A stretch of DNA of 64,000 bases. Origin: Psychrobacillus sp. NEAU-3TGS (GTDB lineage Bacteria; Bacillota; Bacilli; Bacillales_A; Planococcaceae). The stretch lies in the NCBI RefSeq assembly GCF_029955155.1, contig NZ_JAPNOZ010000012.1, positions 62,001-126,000 on the forward strand, in the 5' to 3' direction. The translations under genes and the position numbers were made by a program. Under the pieces are notes generated by a model, which worked only from the letters and a program-made list of their open reading frames with translations, made no database searches and was not told the origin of the DNA. Shown here one piece after another: positions 1 to 10,040 of this stretch (positions are counted from its first letter, which is position 1; the number at the start of each line of letters is the position of its first letter).

Positions 1-104
1 TGTCTATGGATATTGTTTTTAATAGTCCTAAAACGATACCAAGATCTGAAGGAAAAGCGATTCGAGTTATAGATTCTCGAGATAAAAATGTAATAGGTGT
101 GTAA
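1..104 (+). CDS. paaK: phenylacetate-CoA ligase, 3' end only
   Basis: Open frame entering from the left edge and ending in TAA at 102-104. The visible tail ([15 protein letters not shown]) matches the conserved C-terminus of PaaK-type AMP-forming phenylacetate-CoA ligases, which carry a ...GSxPRSEGKAxRVIDxR ending. The enzyme activates phenylacetate to phenylacetyl-CoA, the substrate of the PaaABC complex encoded next. Only about 34 residues are in the window, so the assignment rests on this short motif plus the paa context. The next gene starts 27 bp downstream, suggesting one transcription unit. Confidence 0.7.
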   Translation, partial: SMDIVFNSPKTIPRSEGKAIRVIDSRDKNVIGV

Positions 105-130
105 TTCATACTCAGAAGGAGGAAGTATGT

Positions 131-1412
<1,282 letters not shown>

Positions 1413-1468
1413 AGTGAGCTAAATTTTATAAACTAGCATAATTTTTAAGTGATATAACATTATATAGT

Positions 1469-1491
1469 TATAACGTCATTAAATCGTTATA
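1469..1491. promoter_or_regulatory. candidate operator upstream of paaA
   Basis: Perfect inverted repeat TATAACG-N9-CGTTATA in an AT-rich stretch 43 bp before the paaA start. Position and symmetry suit a repressor site, possibly for PaaX encoded at 10903 or a TetR-type PaaR. No second copy was found by eye near the other paa genes, so the regulator is unassigned. Confidence 0.4.
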
Positions 1492-1533
1492 TACAATCAT
1501 ATAAAGGCATAACTTTATTAAGGGGGGTTAGAT

Positions 1534-2487
1534 ATGACCAATTTGCATAATGCGGCAGAAGAAGAACAATTGGCTCATTTCATGCAGCGAATTGAACGTG
1601 GCGACAAGATTGAAGCAGATGATTGGATGCCAGAAGAATACAGACTGACATTAATTAGATTGATTTCTATGCATGGCATTAGTGAAATAATGGGGGCACT
1701 CCCTGAGAAAGAATGGGTGCCTAAAGCTCCTTCGTTAAATAGAAAGCTAGGCATTATGGCAAAAGTGCAAGATGAAATGGGTCACGGCCAGTTGCTTTTG
1801 CGAGTAACTGAAGACTTACTTTTACCTTATGGAAAAAACAGAGGAGATATAATGCAAGACTTATTTAATGGAAATTTAAAATTCCATAATGTTTTCCATA
1901 TGGAAACGAAAACATGGGCGGATGCCGGAATTATAGGTTGGCTCGTTGATGGAGCGGCTATTATTACACAAACAAATATGCTAAATGCTTCGTACGGGCC
2001 TTATGCAAGAGCACTGCAGCGAATTTGTGCAGAAGAGGTATTCCATGCTCAACATGGAGAATCGATCATTATGTCGCTCGCTGAAGGTACAGAAGAACAG
2101 AAGGCAATGATTCAGGAATCTCTCGATCGCTGGTGGGAAGCTCTACTCATGTTCTTCGGACCGGCGAGCAAAGAGACGACAGGATCTTCTAAACAAGACT
2201 TGACGATTAAATATAAAATTCGTTCCAAAACAAACGAAGAATTTAGACAGCTATTTTTTGATAAATACGTTCCGCGTATTTTATCACTTGGTCTGAGAAT
2301 TCCGGATCCGACAATCCGTTTTGATGAAGAAAGTAAGCTATGGTCCTATAAACAACCGGATTGGAATGAATTTAAGAAAATTATAAAAAACGGAGGACCA
2401 CGTTCACATGCACGTCTGAACTTACGAAGGTCATCTTACGAAAATAATGCATGGGTGCGTGATGCACTAAGTGTGAAAGTCACTTAG
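1534..2487 (+). CDS. paaA: 1,2-phenylacetyl-CoA epoxidase, catalytic subunit PaaA
   Basis: 317 residues, the usual PaaA length. It is the catalytic diiron subunit of the multicomponent epoxidase that converts phenylacetyl-CoA to 1,2-epoxyphenylacetyl-CoA. Diiron ligands are visible in VQDEMGHGQLLL (about residue 77-88) and CAEEVFHAQHGE (about 168-179), two E-x-x-H motifs. The start ATG 1534 follows AAGGGGGG at optimal spacing. It is followed after 18 bp by paaB. A dedicated promoter is likely because of the 120-bp AT-rich gap and inverted repeat upstream. Confidence 0.95.
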   Translation: MTNLHNAAEEEQLAHFMQRIERGDKIEADDWMPEEYRLTLIRLISMHGISEIMGALPEKEWVPKAPSLNRKLGIMAKVQDEMGHGQLLLRVTEDLLLPYGKNRGDIMQDLFNGNLKFHNVFHMETKTWADAGIIGWLVDGAAIITQTNMLNASYGPYARALQRICAEEVFHAQHGESIIMSLAEGTEEQKAMIQESLDRWWEALLMFFGPASKETTGSSKQDLTIKYKIRSKTNEEFRQLFFDKYVPRILSLGLRIPDPTIRFDEESKLWSYKQPDWNEFKKIIKNGGPRSHARLNLRRSSYENNAWVRDALSVKVT

Positions 2488-2505
2488 CGAAAGGAGGCAG
2501 AATAA

Positions 2506-2853
2506 ATGACCGAAGAGAAAACATTTTATCAAGAGTATGAAGTCTTTAGTAAGCGAACGACAAGCTCTGCATTCCAGCATCAGTTTAGCTTATTAGCACC
2601 AAATGAAGATATGGCATTTATTTTGGCACAGGAAAACTTCATGAGACGTGAACCGGTTGCTGACATTTGGATTGTGAATCGAAAGAGTATTCGAAAGATG
2701 GATGTTGAAGAGAAGATGACGCTTAGTAGACTTGACAATAAAGATTACCGGACAACAAAGGGCTATGGTTACTTAAAGAAAAAGTGGCGCCAGTACGAGC
2801 AGCAAATATTGGATGAAAAAGAGATTCTATCATGGGGAGGAGAGCGTAAATGA
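2506..2853 (+). CDS. paaB: phenylacetyl-CoA epoxidase subunit PaaB
   Basis: 115-residue member of the PaaB family (EVFSKRTTSSAFQHQFSLLA ... MRREPVADIWIVNRKSI is typical). PaaB bridges PaaAC heterodimers and has no catalytic centre. The start ATG 2506 follows AAAGGAGG. Its stop overlaps the paaC start (ATGA), implying translational coupling and balanced subunit synthesis. Slightly longer than the proteobacterial protein (about 95 aa) because of its C-terminal extension. Confidence 0.93.
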   Translation: MTEEKTFYQEYEVFSKRTTSSAFQHQFSLLAPNEDMAFILAQENFMRREPVADIWIVNRKSIRKMDVEEKMTLSRLDNKDYRTTKGYGYLKKKWRQYEQQILDEKEILSWGGERK

Positions 2854-3662
2854 ATGAAAATGAAACAGTCATGAGCCAAGAGTATAAAGATGCAATAACA
2901 AGCCTATTATTCCAACTTGCCGATGATGATTTCTTGTACGCTTATCGTGGATCTGAATGGCTAGGGCTCGCTCCCCATATAGAAGAAGACGTCGCTTCTT
3001 CTTCCATTAGTCAAGACAGCATGGGGCATGCAGCGATGTTCTATAAATTACTCGAAGATTTAGGAATAGGAAATGCAGATGAACTTGCCCATTCACGCCC
3101 TGCACTAGACAGAAAAAACAGCGTCTTGATGGAGAGAGTTAACGGAGAAGGCTATTATATGGAAATCCCTTTATATGATTGGGCTTATCAAGTTGTCAGA
3201 AGTTATTTTTACACACAAGCGAAAAAGATAAAAATCGATTCGCTATGTGAAAGCTCGTATAGTCCCCTTGCAGATACTGCTGTAAAAGTGAAAATGGAGC
3301 TTTATTATCATAGACTTCACTGGGAAACGTGGTTTAAGCAATTACTTAGTTCTACAGATGTTGCGAAAAAGAAAATGGACGAAGCTATTAAAAAGGTAAT
3401 GGATGATTTTTATGATGTATTCTCTTATGGAAACGAAAAATTATTAATTGAAAAAAGTAGATTAATAAGTAGCGAAGAGATTTTGAGAGATAAGTGGAAA
3501 GCAAGTATTGAACAAGTATTTACAGCGCTTCAAATGGAAGTGCCAAAGATATCAGATAAGCCAACTAAAAACGGACGAAACGGTGAACATACACATGATT
3601 TGGAAGAAGCAATACGAACACTTTCGGAGGTTTACAAATTCGATCCAATAGCAACTTGGTAA
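2850..3662 (+). CDS. paaC: phenylacetyl-CoA epoxidase structural subunit PaaC
   Basis: 270-residue ferritin-like protein of the PaaC family, the structural partner of PaaA needed for phenylacetyl-CoA binding. It has SQDSMGHAAMFYKLLEDLG and YYHRLHWETWF, which align with the helical core of PaaC; the diiron site itself is vestigial in this subunit. The start ATG 2850 overlaps the paaB stop by 4 nt. paaD begins 26 bp downstream after a GAGGTG ribosome site. Confidence 0.93.
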   Translation: MNENETVMSQEYKDAITSLLFQLADDDFLYAYRGSEWLGLAPHIEEDVASSSISQDSMGHAAMFYKLLEDLGIGNADELAHSRPALDRKNSVLMERVNGEGYYMEIPLYDWAYQVVRSYFYTQAKKIKIDSLCESSYSPLADTAVKVKMELYYHRLHWETWFKQLLSSTDVAKKKMDEAIKKVMDDFYDVFSYGNEKLLIEKSRLISSEEILRDKWKASIEQVFTALQMEVPKISDKPTKNGRNGEHTHDLEEAIRTLSEVYKFDPIATW

Positions 3663-3688
3663 TTCGAAAATCGAAAGAGGTGACTTAA

Positions 3689-4188
3689 ATGGAAGCATTC
3701 TTAGAAATTTCCCCTCGGCACGTATATGAAGTACTTGAAGGAGTACAAGATCCGGAAATTGACTCCATTAGCATTATAGATCTAGGCATGGTGAGCGAAG
3801 TTACTACAGAAGAGAATAACGTAAAGATTGTTTTGCTCCCTACTTTTTAGGATGTCCAGCACTCGATATTATTAAAATGAATACAATCAATGCTGTAAAA
3901 GAATTACCTGAAGTAAAAGATGTTCAAGTGGAGTTCGTCTTACATCCCCCGTGGACATCAGATCGAATTACGGAACAAGGACATGTGAATCTTAGGAAGT
4001 TCGGAATTGCACCACCACCAAGACGTATGGAAGCGGACGGCACGTGGCATATAGATTGCGCTTACTGCGGATCTGCGTATGTAACGATGGATAATATTTT
4101 TGGTCCTACTGCATGCAGAAGTATTTTGTACTGTAAGAGCTGTAAAAACGTCTTTGAGGCTATGAAACCTGTATCTACATTAATGTAA
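3689..4188 (+). pseudogene. paaD: PaaD, MIP18/DUF59-type maturation factor, frameshifted
   Basis: ATG 3689 after AAAGAGGTG opens a PaaD frame (MEAFLEISPRHVYEVLEG...) that stops at 3848-3850. The following bases continue the family sequence in another frame (FLGCPALDIIKMN... to a C-terminal Cys cluster CAYCG...CKSC) up to 4188. Adding one T to the T5 run at 3844-3848 restores a single frame of about 166 residues, normal for PaaD. PaaD is thought to help assemble the Fe centre of the epoxidase. Either a real -1 mutation or, more likely, a homopolymer sequencing error, since all neighbours are intact. Confidence 0.88.
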
Positions 4189-4204
4189 AGTGAGGAGAAG
4201 AAAA

Positions 4205-4510
4205 ATGGCAAAGTTAATCGCATTGTATAAACACCCTGAAAACAAAGAGGCTTTTGATGCACATTATTTTAACGTCCATGCACCACTTACAGCGAAAATT
4301 CCAGGGCTTCGTGAGATGAAAGTAACCAAAGTAACAGGATCTCCAATGGGAGGAGATGGAAAATACTATCTCACATGTGAAATGCATTATGATAGTTTAG
4401 ATGCATTGAAGGAGGGCCTACGTTCACCTGAAGGAAGAGCTTCTGGCAAAGACTTAATGGGATTTGCAGGTGATCTTGTCACATTAATGATTGGTGAGGA
4501 AGCAAAATGA
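4205..4510 (+). CDS. EthD-family small dimeric alpha/beta protein
   Basis: 101-residue protein starting MAKLIALYKHPENKEAFDAHYFNVHAPL, a typical EthD (ethyl tert-butyl ether degradation) ferredoxin-like fold sequence with the conserved YxxxHxPL segment. ATG 4205 follows GAGGAG; it overlaps the next crotonase gene by 4 nt (ATGA). EthD-like proteins occur in several aromatic and ether oxidation operons, but their biochemical role is unclear. Here it sits between the epoxidase maturation gene and the epoxide isomerase block, so a role in handling the reactive epoxide or oxepin-CoA is possible (inference). Confidence 0.75.
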   Translation: MAKLIALYKHPENKEAFDAHYFNVHAPLTAKIPGLREMKVTKVTGSPMGGDGKYYLTCEMHYDSLDALKEGLRSPEGRASGKDLMGFAGDLVTLMIGEEAK

Positions 4511-5283
4511 ATCGTTTCGAATTCATTGAAACATCTTTAAAAAGAAACATAGCAGTTATTGAGCTGAATCGACCTCGACAGTTAAACTCATTGAATCGAA
4601 AAATGGTAAATGAAATTGTCGGAGCGATGGAGGAATTTGACCGAGATGAAAACGTTCGTGTAATAGTTCTTACAGGTAAAGGACGGTCTTTTTCAGCAGG
4701 TGCCGACATTGACGAAATGATGGATGATAATCCAGTAAGCTTAGAACAACTAAATCAATTTGCTGATTGGGATCGTTTTGCACTCATTAAAAAGCCTATA
4801 CTCGGTGCGGTAAAAGGGTTTGTCTTCGGTGGTGGATTTGAGCTTGCGCTTTGCTGTGATTTATTAATCGCTAGTATCGGTACTGAATTTTCATTTCCAG
4901 AAGTAGGACTAGGCGTAATGCCAGGTGCAGGAGGAACACAAAGGTTAACAAAACTAGTGGGTCGTACGAAAGCCCTCGAATGGCTTTGGACGGGGGAGCG
5001 TATTTCTGCGGAAACTGCTCTAAAACATGGAGTTATTAACAAAATCGTTGCATCTGAACTACTAATGGAAGAGACAATGAAATTGGCAGACCGTCTTGTT
5101 AATCAGCCTCTTCTATCATTACGGCTTATAAAAGACTCCGTTAATAAAGCTGTAGATTATCCTTTATACGAAGGAATGCAATATGAGAGAAAAAACTTCT
5201 ATCTACTTTTCGCTTCACAAGATCAAAAAGAAGGTATGACTGCATTTGTTGAAAAAAGAAAACCGAATTACCAAGGGAAGTAA
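4507..5283 (+). CDS. paaF: enoyl-CoA hydratase/isomerase, PaaF-like
   Basis: 258-residue crotonase with oxyanion-hole segment FVFGGGFELALCCD and PEVGLGVMPGAGGTQR. Both positions that carry the catalytic Glu pair of true hydratases are occupied by Glu, which fits 2,3-dehydroadipyl-CoA hydratase PaaF. It could also supply the oxepin-CoA hydrolase or hydratase step, because no PaaZ hydratase domain is present. The start overlaps the EthD-like gene; paaG follows after 12 bp. Confidence 0.75.
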   Translation: MNRFEFIETSLKRNIAVIELNRPRQLNSLNRKMVNEIVGAMEEFDRDENVRVIVLTGKGRSFSAGADIDEMMDDNPVSLEQLNQFADWDRFALIKKPILGAVKGFVFGGGFELALCCDLLIASIGTEFSFPEVGLGVMPGAGGTQRLTKLVGRTKALEWLWTGERISAETALKHGVINKIVASELLMEETMKLADRLVNQPLLSLRLIKDSVNKAVDYPLYEGMQYERKNFYLLFASQDQKEGMTAFVEKRKPNYQGK

Positions 5284-5295
5284 GGAGGCCGTTGC

Positions 5296-6069
5296 ATGTT
5301 CGAAACGATACGCTATGATGTCAAAAATGGAATTGCATGGCTCTATTTAAATAGGCCAGACAAATTAAATGCATTTATCGCACAAATGAACAGAGAAGTG
5401 AAAGATGCGATAAAAGCTGCTACATTTGATGAACAAGTTCGCTGCATAGTCATTTCAGGTGAAGGAAGGGCTTTTTGTTCTGGACAAGATTTGGCAGAAG
5501 TTGATGAGAAAATGGATCATGGCCAAGTTTTAAGAGATTACTATGGACCGATGATAAAGCAAATTAGACAATGTGAAAAACCGATTGTCGCAGCTGTAAA
5601 TGGAGTTGCGGCTGGTGCAGGGTTCAGCTTAGCACTTGCTTGTGACTTTAGAATTGTATCAGAACGCGCCAGTTTTTTGAATGCTTTCATTCATGTTGGC
5701 CTCATTCCTGACTCGGGTAATCTGTATTATTTAACCAAGTTAGTCGGTCATGCTAAGGCATTGGAATTATCCATTCTTGGAGAAAAAGTGTCGGCTACTG
5801 ATGCAGTCGCATCAGGTCTTGCGAATAAACTCATTCCGTTAGATTTATGGGATGAAGAGGTGTCGGCATTTGCAGCAAATCTTTCTACTTTACCAACAAA
5901 GGCAATTGGTTTGATTAAACGATCATTGAAATTCGCTACAGAGCTTACTTTTGAAGACTATCTTGAACAAGAAGCACAAGGGCAACGTATTGCTGGTTTA
6001 ACAATTGATCATCGCGAAGGTATTCATGCATTTATGGAAAAAAGAAAACCTGTTTTTTCAGGACAATAG
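5296..6069 (+). CDS. paaG: 1,2-epoxyphenylacetyl-CoA isomerase PaaG
   Basis: 257-residue crotonase. NGVAAGAGFSLALACDFRI gives the oxyanion hole, and GLIPDSGNLYYL retains the Asp of the PaaG GLIPDxG motif in place of the hydratase Glu. This supports isomerisation of 1,2-epoxyphenylacetyl-CoA to oxepin-CoA rather than hydration. The start ATG 5296 follows AAGGAGG. The C-terminus DHREGIHAFMEKRKPVFSG matches the PaaG ending. It is packed 14 bp before the aldehyde dehydrogenase gene. Confidence 0.82.
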   Translation: MFETIRYDVKNGIAWLYLNRPDKLNAFIAQMNREVKDAIKAATFDEQVRCIVISGEGRAFCSGQDLAEVDEKMDHGQVLRDYYGPMIKQIRQCEKPIVAAVNGVAAGAGFSLALACDFRIVSERASFLNAFIHVGLIPDSGNLYYLTKLVGHAKALELSILGEKVSATDAVASGLANKLIPLDLWDEEVSAFAANLSTLPTKAIGLIKRSLKFATELTFEDYLEQEAQGQRIAGLTIDHREGIHAFMEKRKPVFSGQ

Positions 6070-6083
6070 GGAGAGCTGAGCAC

Positions 6084-7601
6084 ATGACAACAATTCGGGA
6101 TAATGATATTGAACAAGAGGCAATGAAACGATCGTTTTATCATTTGATTGTAAATGGAGAAAAAATAAAAAGTAGTACAGGTGAAACGATTAAAACTTAC
6201 AATCCAGCAACGGGAGAGTTAGTTGCTGAAGTTGCAAAAGCGTCCAAAGAAGATGTTGAAAAAGCCATTGCTAGTGCACGAGATGCATTTGATAATGGTA
6301 AATGGAAAATGTATCCTGTTGGTCGCCGAGCGCAAGTATTGAACAAAATCGCTGCAATAATGCGTTCTCGTTTTAATGAGCTAGTTGAATTGGAGATTCT
6401 CGATACAGGTAAAACGGTTCATGCAGCCCAAGGTCAAGTTTCTCAAGCGATTGAAGATTTTGAGTTTTATGCAGGAGCAATCGTTGGTCACCGAGGAGTC
6501 GTTAACAATGTTCCTGGCCAATTCCATAACTATACAGAGAAAGAGCCAGTAGGAGTTTGTGCACAAATCATTCCGTGGAACTATCCACTTATGATGGCTG
6601 CTTGGAAAGTGGCACCGGCTATTGCAGTAGGTTGCTCGGTAATTGTAAAGCCAGCTTCCCTCACACCATTAACAGCAATAATCTTGGGAGAAATTTGTCT
6701 TGAAGCAGGTGTTCCTGCGGGTGTGGTGAACATCCTTCCAGGTTCTGGATCTGATATTGGTAACTTTTTAGTGGAGCATCCTCAAGTGGATAAAGTAGCT
6801 TTCACTGGTTCAACGCCTATCGGTAAAGACATTATGGGGAAAGCATCTCAATCGCTAAAACGTGTAACACTGGAGCTTGGTGGAAAATCTCCTAATCTTG
6901 TATTTGAAGATGCGGATATTGACGCTGCAGTAGATGGTTCACTGTTTGGTATTTTCTATAATTCAGGTCAATCATGTGAAGCTCGATCTCGTTTGTATGT
7001 ACATGAGGATATCTACGATGAATTTTTGAATAAGTTTGTTGAAAAAACGAAAAAATTACAGCTAGGCAACCCGTTTGATAAAGGAACACATGTTGGTGCA
7101 ATTATTGATCAAGTTCAACTTGATACAATCGATAGTTATGTACGATCAGCTCGGAAAGAAGGAGCAGAAATTCTTGTTGGTGGAAATGTTTCGAAACCAA
7201 ATGGATACGAAAACGGATTCTGGTATGAGCCAACGATTATTGCAAATGTAAATCACGATATGACAGTTGTAAAAGAAGAGATTTTTGGTCCAGTTGTTGT
7301 ATTAATGAAATTTAAAGATGAAAAAGAAGCAATCCGACTTGCAAACGATACAGAGTTCGGGTTAGGCTCAGCTATTTGGTCAAAAGATGGTGCACGTGCG
7401 ACGCGTGTTGCGAATCAGATCCAAGCCGGCATTGTGATGGTAAACTGTCCATTCTCAGCATTTCCCGGGACACCATTTGGCGGTTATAAGCAATCAGGGT
7501 TCGGACGTGAGCTATGTATTGAAACGCTAGACCTCTATACGGAAACGAAAAGCATTTTATCTTACTACGGCAGTCGACCACTGAATCCATTCGGATTGTA
7601 A
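6084..7601 (+). CDS. NAD(P)-dependent aldehyde dehydrogenase of the paa operon
   Basis: 505-residue ALDH with the catalytic Glu in LELGGKSPN (about residue 265), the catalytic Cys in NSGQSCEAR (about residue 299) and the PFGGYKQSG C-terminal motif. It lacks the MaoC-like hydratase domain fused in PaaZ. Two roles fit: oxidation of 3-oxo-5,6-dehydrosuberyl-CoA semialdehyde (the PaaZ dehydrogenase step) or of phenylacetaldehyde. Its place directly after paaG favours the first (inference). Translation starts at ATG 6084 after GGGAGAG. It ends the first paa block; a repeat and a terminator hairpin follow. Confidence 0.85.
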   Translation: MTTIRDNDIEQEAMKRSFYHLIVNGEKIKSSTGETIKTYNPATGELVAEVAKASKEDVEKAIASARDAFDNGKWKMYPVGRRAQVLNKIAAIMRSRFNELVELEILDTGKTVHAAQGQVSQAIEDFEFYAGAIVGHRGVVNNVPGQFHNYTEKEPVGVCAQIIPWNYPLMMAAWKVAPAIAVGCSVIVKPASLTPLTAIILGEICLEAGVPAGVVNILPGSGSDIGNFLVEHPQVDKVAFTGSTPIGKDIMGKASQSLKRVTLELGGKSPNLVFEDADIDAAVDGSLFGIFYNSGQSCEARSRLYVHEDIYDEFLNKFVEKTKKLQLGNPFDKGTHVGAIIDQVQLDTIDSYVRSARKEGAEILVGGNVSKPNGYENGFWYEPTIIANVNHDMTVVKEEIFGPVVVLMKFKDEKEAIRLANDTEFGLGSAIWSKDGARATRVANQIQAGIVMVNCPFSAFPGTPFGGYKQSGFGRELCIETLDLYTETKSILSYYGSRPLNPFGL

Positions 7602-7604
7602 TTA

Positions 7605-7727
7605 GAAAAGCGGAAGCTATTATGTCTGCCCCGACAGGCAAATGGGGAAAAGCGAGGAGGCAGCTCCTAATCCACCACAGCTTTTTCACATTTGACCCCG
7701 AGGGGCAAGGCGCTGGAGTCTGGACTG
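7605..7727. repeat. dispersed Bacillaceae-type intergenic repeat
   Basis: Begins GAAAAGCGGAAGC and ends GCGCTGGAGTC, with several internal complementary blocks (CCCCGACAGG, GACCCCGAGGGGC). It resembles, from memory, a family of short intergenic repeats common in Bacillaceae and Caryophanaceae whose ends read GAAAAGCGGAAGC and the complement of CCAGCGCC. More GC-rich than its surroundings; no coding potential was recognised. Confidence 0.5.
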
Positions 7728-7741
7728 TAAAATAAACTGAA

Positions 7742-7783
7742 AATACGGACAGGGAAAAATTCAAACCCTGTCCGTATTCTTTC
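7742..7783. terminator. intrinsic terminator after the aldehyde dehydrogenase gene
   Basis: Perfect 13-bp stem AATACGGACAGGG / CCCTGTCCGTATT with an 11-nt loop followed by CTTTC. It separates the paaA-ALDH block from paaH, so paaHJ probably use a second promoter or read-through. Confidence 0.75.
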
Positions 7784-7806
7784 ATTAAGATAAGGGGAGT
7801 AGAATA

Positions 7807-8679
7807 ATGATCAACCGTATTGTTATCATAGGTGCAGGTATTATGGGAAGAGGGATTGCTTATGTAGGAGCAGTTGGTGGCTATGCAGTGACACTTGTCG
7901 ACAATCATAATTCTGCATTACTAAACGCGAAGAAAGATATAGATAGCATGTTTGAAAAAGGACTTGTGCACGGTAAGATTACATCGGTACAAGTTGAACA
8001 AGCAAGACTTAATTTAAGCTTTGAAAGCGATCTTTCAAAAGCAGTAAGTACTGCTGATTTAATTATTGAAGCTGTACCTGAAATAACAACTATTAAAAAA
8101 GAAGTGTTTGAAACGATAGAAGAACATGCTCCTTCTCATTGCTATTTTGCTACAAATACTTCGACGATGAGCCCAACAGAAATCGCTTCTTATGGAAAAC
8201 GCCCAGATAAAACAATTGCGATGCATTTTTTTAATCCTGTACATAAAATGCCTTTAGTCGAAATTGTGCGAGGGTTGGAAACAAGTGATGAAACGGCTGA
8301 AAGAATTAAAGAAGTAGCAATAAAAATGGGAAAAGAAACTGTTGTCATTAATGAATTTCCAGGGTTTGTAACGAGCCGAATTAGCGCACTTGTTGGTAAC
8401 GAAGCATTTTACATGCTTCAAGAAGGGTTAGGTACACCAGAAGAAATTGATAAAGCGATTAAGCTAGGATTAAATTACCCAATGGGACCATTCGAATTAG
8501 TAGATTTAGTAGGACTTGATACAAGATTAAATAATTTGAAATATTTACATGAAAAGCTTGGGGAAAAGTATCGTCCTGCACCACTTTTAGAACAATATGT
8601 CAAAGCAGGGCGTCTAGGACGAAAGAGTGGAAAAGGTGTATACGACTATTCTATTGACGAAGAGTTGGTTTCGAAATGA
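7807..8679 (+). CDS. paaH: 3-hydroxyadipyl-CoA dehydrogenase PaaH
   Basis: 290 residues, typical of short monofunctional 3-hydroxyacyl-CoA dehydrogenases. N-terminal Rossmann motif IIGAGIMGRGIAY, catalytic His/Glu region AMHFFNPVHKMPLVEIV (about 140-156), and C-terminal dimerisation domain with NYPMGPFELVDLVGLD. In the paa pathway it oxidises 3-hydroxyadipyl-CoA to 3-oxoadipyl-CoA with NAD+. ATG 7807 follows AAGGGGAG. Its stop overlaps the paaJ start (ATGA at 8676-8679). Confidence 0.88.
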   Translation: MINRIVIIGAGIMGRGIAYVGAVGGYAVTLVDNHNSALLNAKKDIDSMFEKGLVHGKITSVQVEQARLNLSFESDLSKAVSTADLIIEAVPEITTIKKEVFETIEEHAPSHCYFATNTSTMSPTEIASYGKRPDKTIAMHFFNPVHKMPLVEIVRGLETSDETAERIKEVAIKMGKETVVINEFPGFVTSRISALVGNEAFYMLQEGLGTPEEIDKAIKLGLNYPMGPFELVDLVGLDTRLNNLKYLHEKLGEKYRPAPLLEQYVKAGRLGRKSGKGVYDYSIDEELVSK

Positions 8680-9881
8680 GAGAAGTAGTCATAGTAGATG
8701 CTGTCCGTACGCCAATTGGAAGATATAACGGATCACTAAGAGAAGTTCGACCAGATGATTTAGGAGCTATTGTTATTAAAGCACTTGTTGAACGTAATCC
8801 GAACCTTCCCGTAAAGGAAATTGAAGAAGTTGTTTTCGGAAATGCAAACCAAGCAGGTGAAGATAACCGCAACGTTGCAAGAATGTCGACATTGTTAGCT
8901 GGCCTACCTGTCGAAGTAGCAGGTACAACTATAAACCGTCTGTGTGGTTCTGGACTTGACGCTATTATGTACGCTGCAAGAGCAATATCAGTTGGCGATG
9001 GCGATATTTACATCGCTGGTGGCACTGAAAGCATGACGCGATCACCGTTTGTCATGGCAAAGCCAGATAGAGAGTTCCCACGTGGAAATATGGAACTGCA
9101 GGATACAACAATCGGGTGGCGTTTTACAAATAAAAAACTGAAAGAGAAGTACGGTGTAGATACGATGCCAGAAACTGCCGAAAATGTTGCAAAGCGATTT
9201 CATATAACGCGTGAGGATCAGGATTTATTTGCATTCCGGAGCCAGCAACGTGCTAAAAAAGCTTTGGCAGAAAATCGATTTTCGGAAGAAATCGTTCCGG
9301 TTATGTATATGGACCGGAAAGGGAATGAAATCATTGTCGACCAAGATGAGCATCCAAGACCAAATACAACGTTACATCAGCTTCGGAAATTAAAACCATT
9401 ATTTGAAGGTGGTACGATTACACCAGGTAATGCTTCGGGAGTCAATGACGGTGCATCTGCCTTACTTCTTATGAGTGCGGAAAAAGCAAAAGAATTGAAT
9501 GTGAAGCCATTAGCAAGATATGTTACAGGTGCAACAGCGGGACTTGAACCAGCTGTTATGGGGCTTGGTCCTATTTTCGCTTCCAAAAAAGCACTACAAC
9601 GTGCAGGGTTGAAAACAACTGACCTTGGTCTTGTAGAATTGAATGAAGCTTTTGCTTCACAATCTCTGGAGTGCATTCGCCAACTAGAAATAGAAAGTGA
9701 GAAAGTGAATGTCAATGGAGGAGCAATAGCTTTTGGACACCCTCTAGGTGCGAGTGGTGCTCGAATAGTAACGACACTTATATATGAAATGAAGAAAAGA
9801 AATGTTCAATTCGGAATGGCGACAATGTGTATCGGCGTCGGTCAAGGGATTGCAACTATATTTGAGAATGTATCAGAGTAG
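8676..9881 (+). CDS. paaJ: 3-oxoadipyl-CoA thiolase PaaJ
   Basis: 401-residue thiolase. The nucleophilic Cys is in NRLCGSGLDAI (about residue 90), the general-base His in GGAIAFGHPLGASGAR, and the second catalytic Cys in MCIGVGQG near the C-terminus. Cleaves 3-oxoadipyl-CoA to succinyl-CoA and acetyl-CoA, and in the PaaJ scheme also 3-oxo-5,6-dehydrosuberyl-CoA. Coupled to paaH by a 4-nt overlap. Another crotonase gene follows after a 159-bp gap in which I see no terminator. Confidence 0.88.
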   Translation: MREVVIVDAVRTPIGRYNGSLREVRPDDLGAIVIKALVERNPNLPVKEIEEVVFGNANQAGEDNRNVARMSTLLAGLPVEVAGTTINRLCGSGLDAIMYAARAISVGDGDIYIAGGTESMTRSPFVMAKPDREFPRGNMELQDTTIGWRFTNKKLKEKYGVDTMPETAENVAKRFHITREDQDLFAFRSQQRAKKALAENRFSEEIVPVMYMDRKGNEIIVDQDEHPRPNTTLHQLRKLKPLFEGGTITPGNASGVNDGASALLLMSAEKAKELNVKPLARYVTGATAGLEPAVMGLGPIFASKKALQRAGLKTTDLGLVELNEAFASQSLECIRQLEIESEKVNVNGGAIAFGHPLGASGARIVTTLIYEMKKRNVQFGMATMCIGVGQGIATIFENVSE

Positions 9882-10040
9882 GTACTACCATTTAGCTGTC
9901 CTTCAAGCGTCAAAGCTCTTTAAAAGAAGAGTAACGACGAGAGAAGGGCATTTTTATAACCAATACCATAGATTGTTCTTGCAACGAAAACAAAGCGACA
10001 GGAGTAATTCAATATAGTTGTTCGAATAGGAGATGTCATC

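Noticed and set aside
7372-7908. Minus-strand open frame of 178 codons across the ALDH/paaH gap
   Set aside because: Covers the end of the ALDH gene, a repeat and a terminator; no family features.
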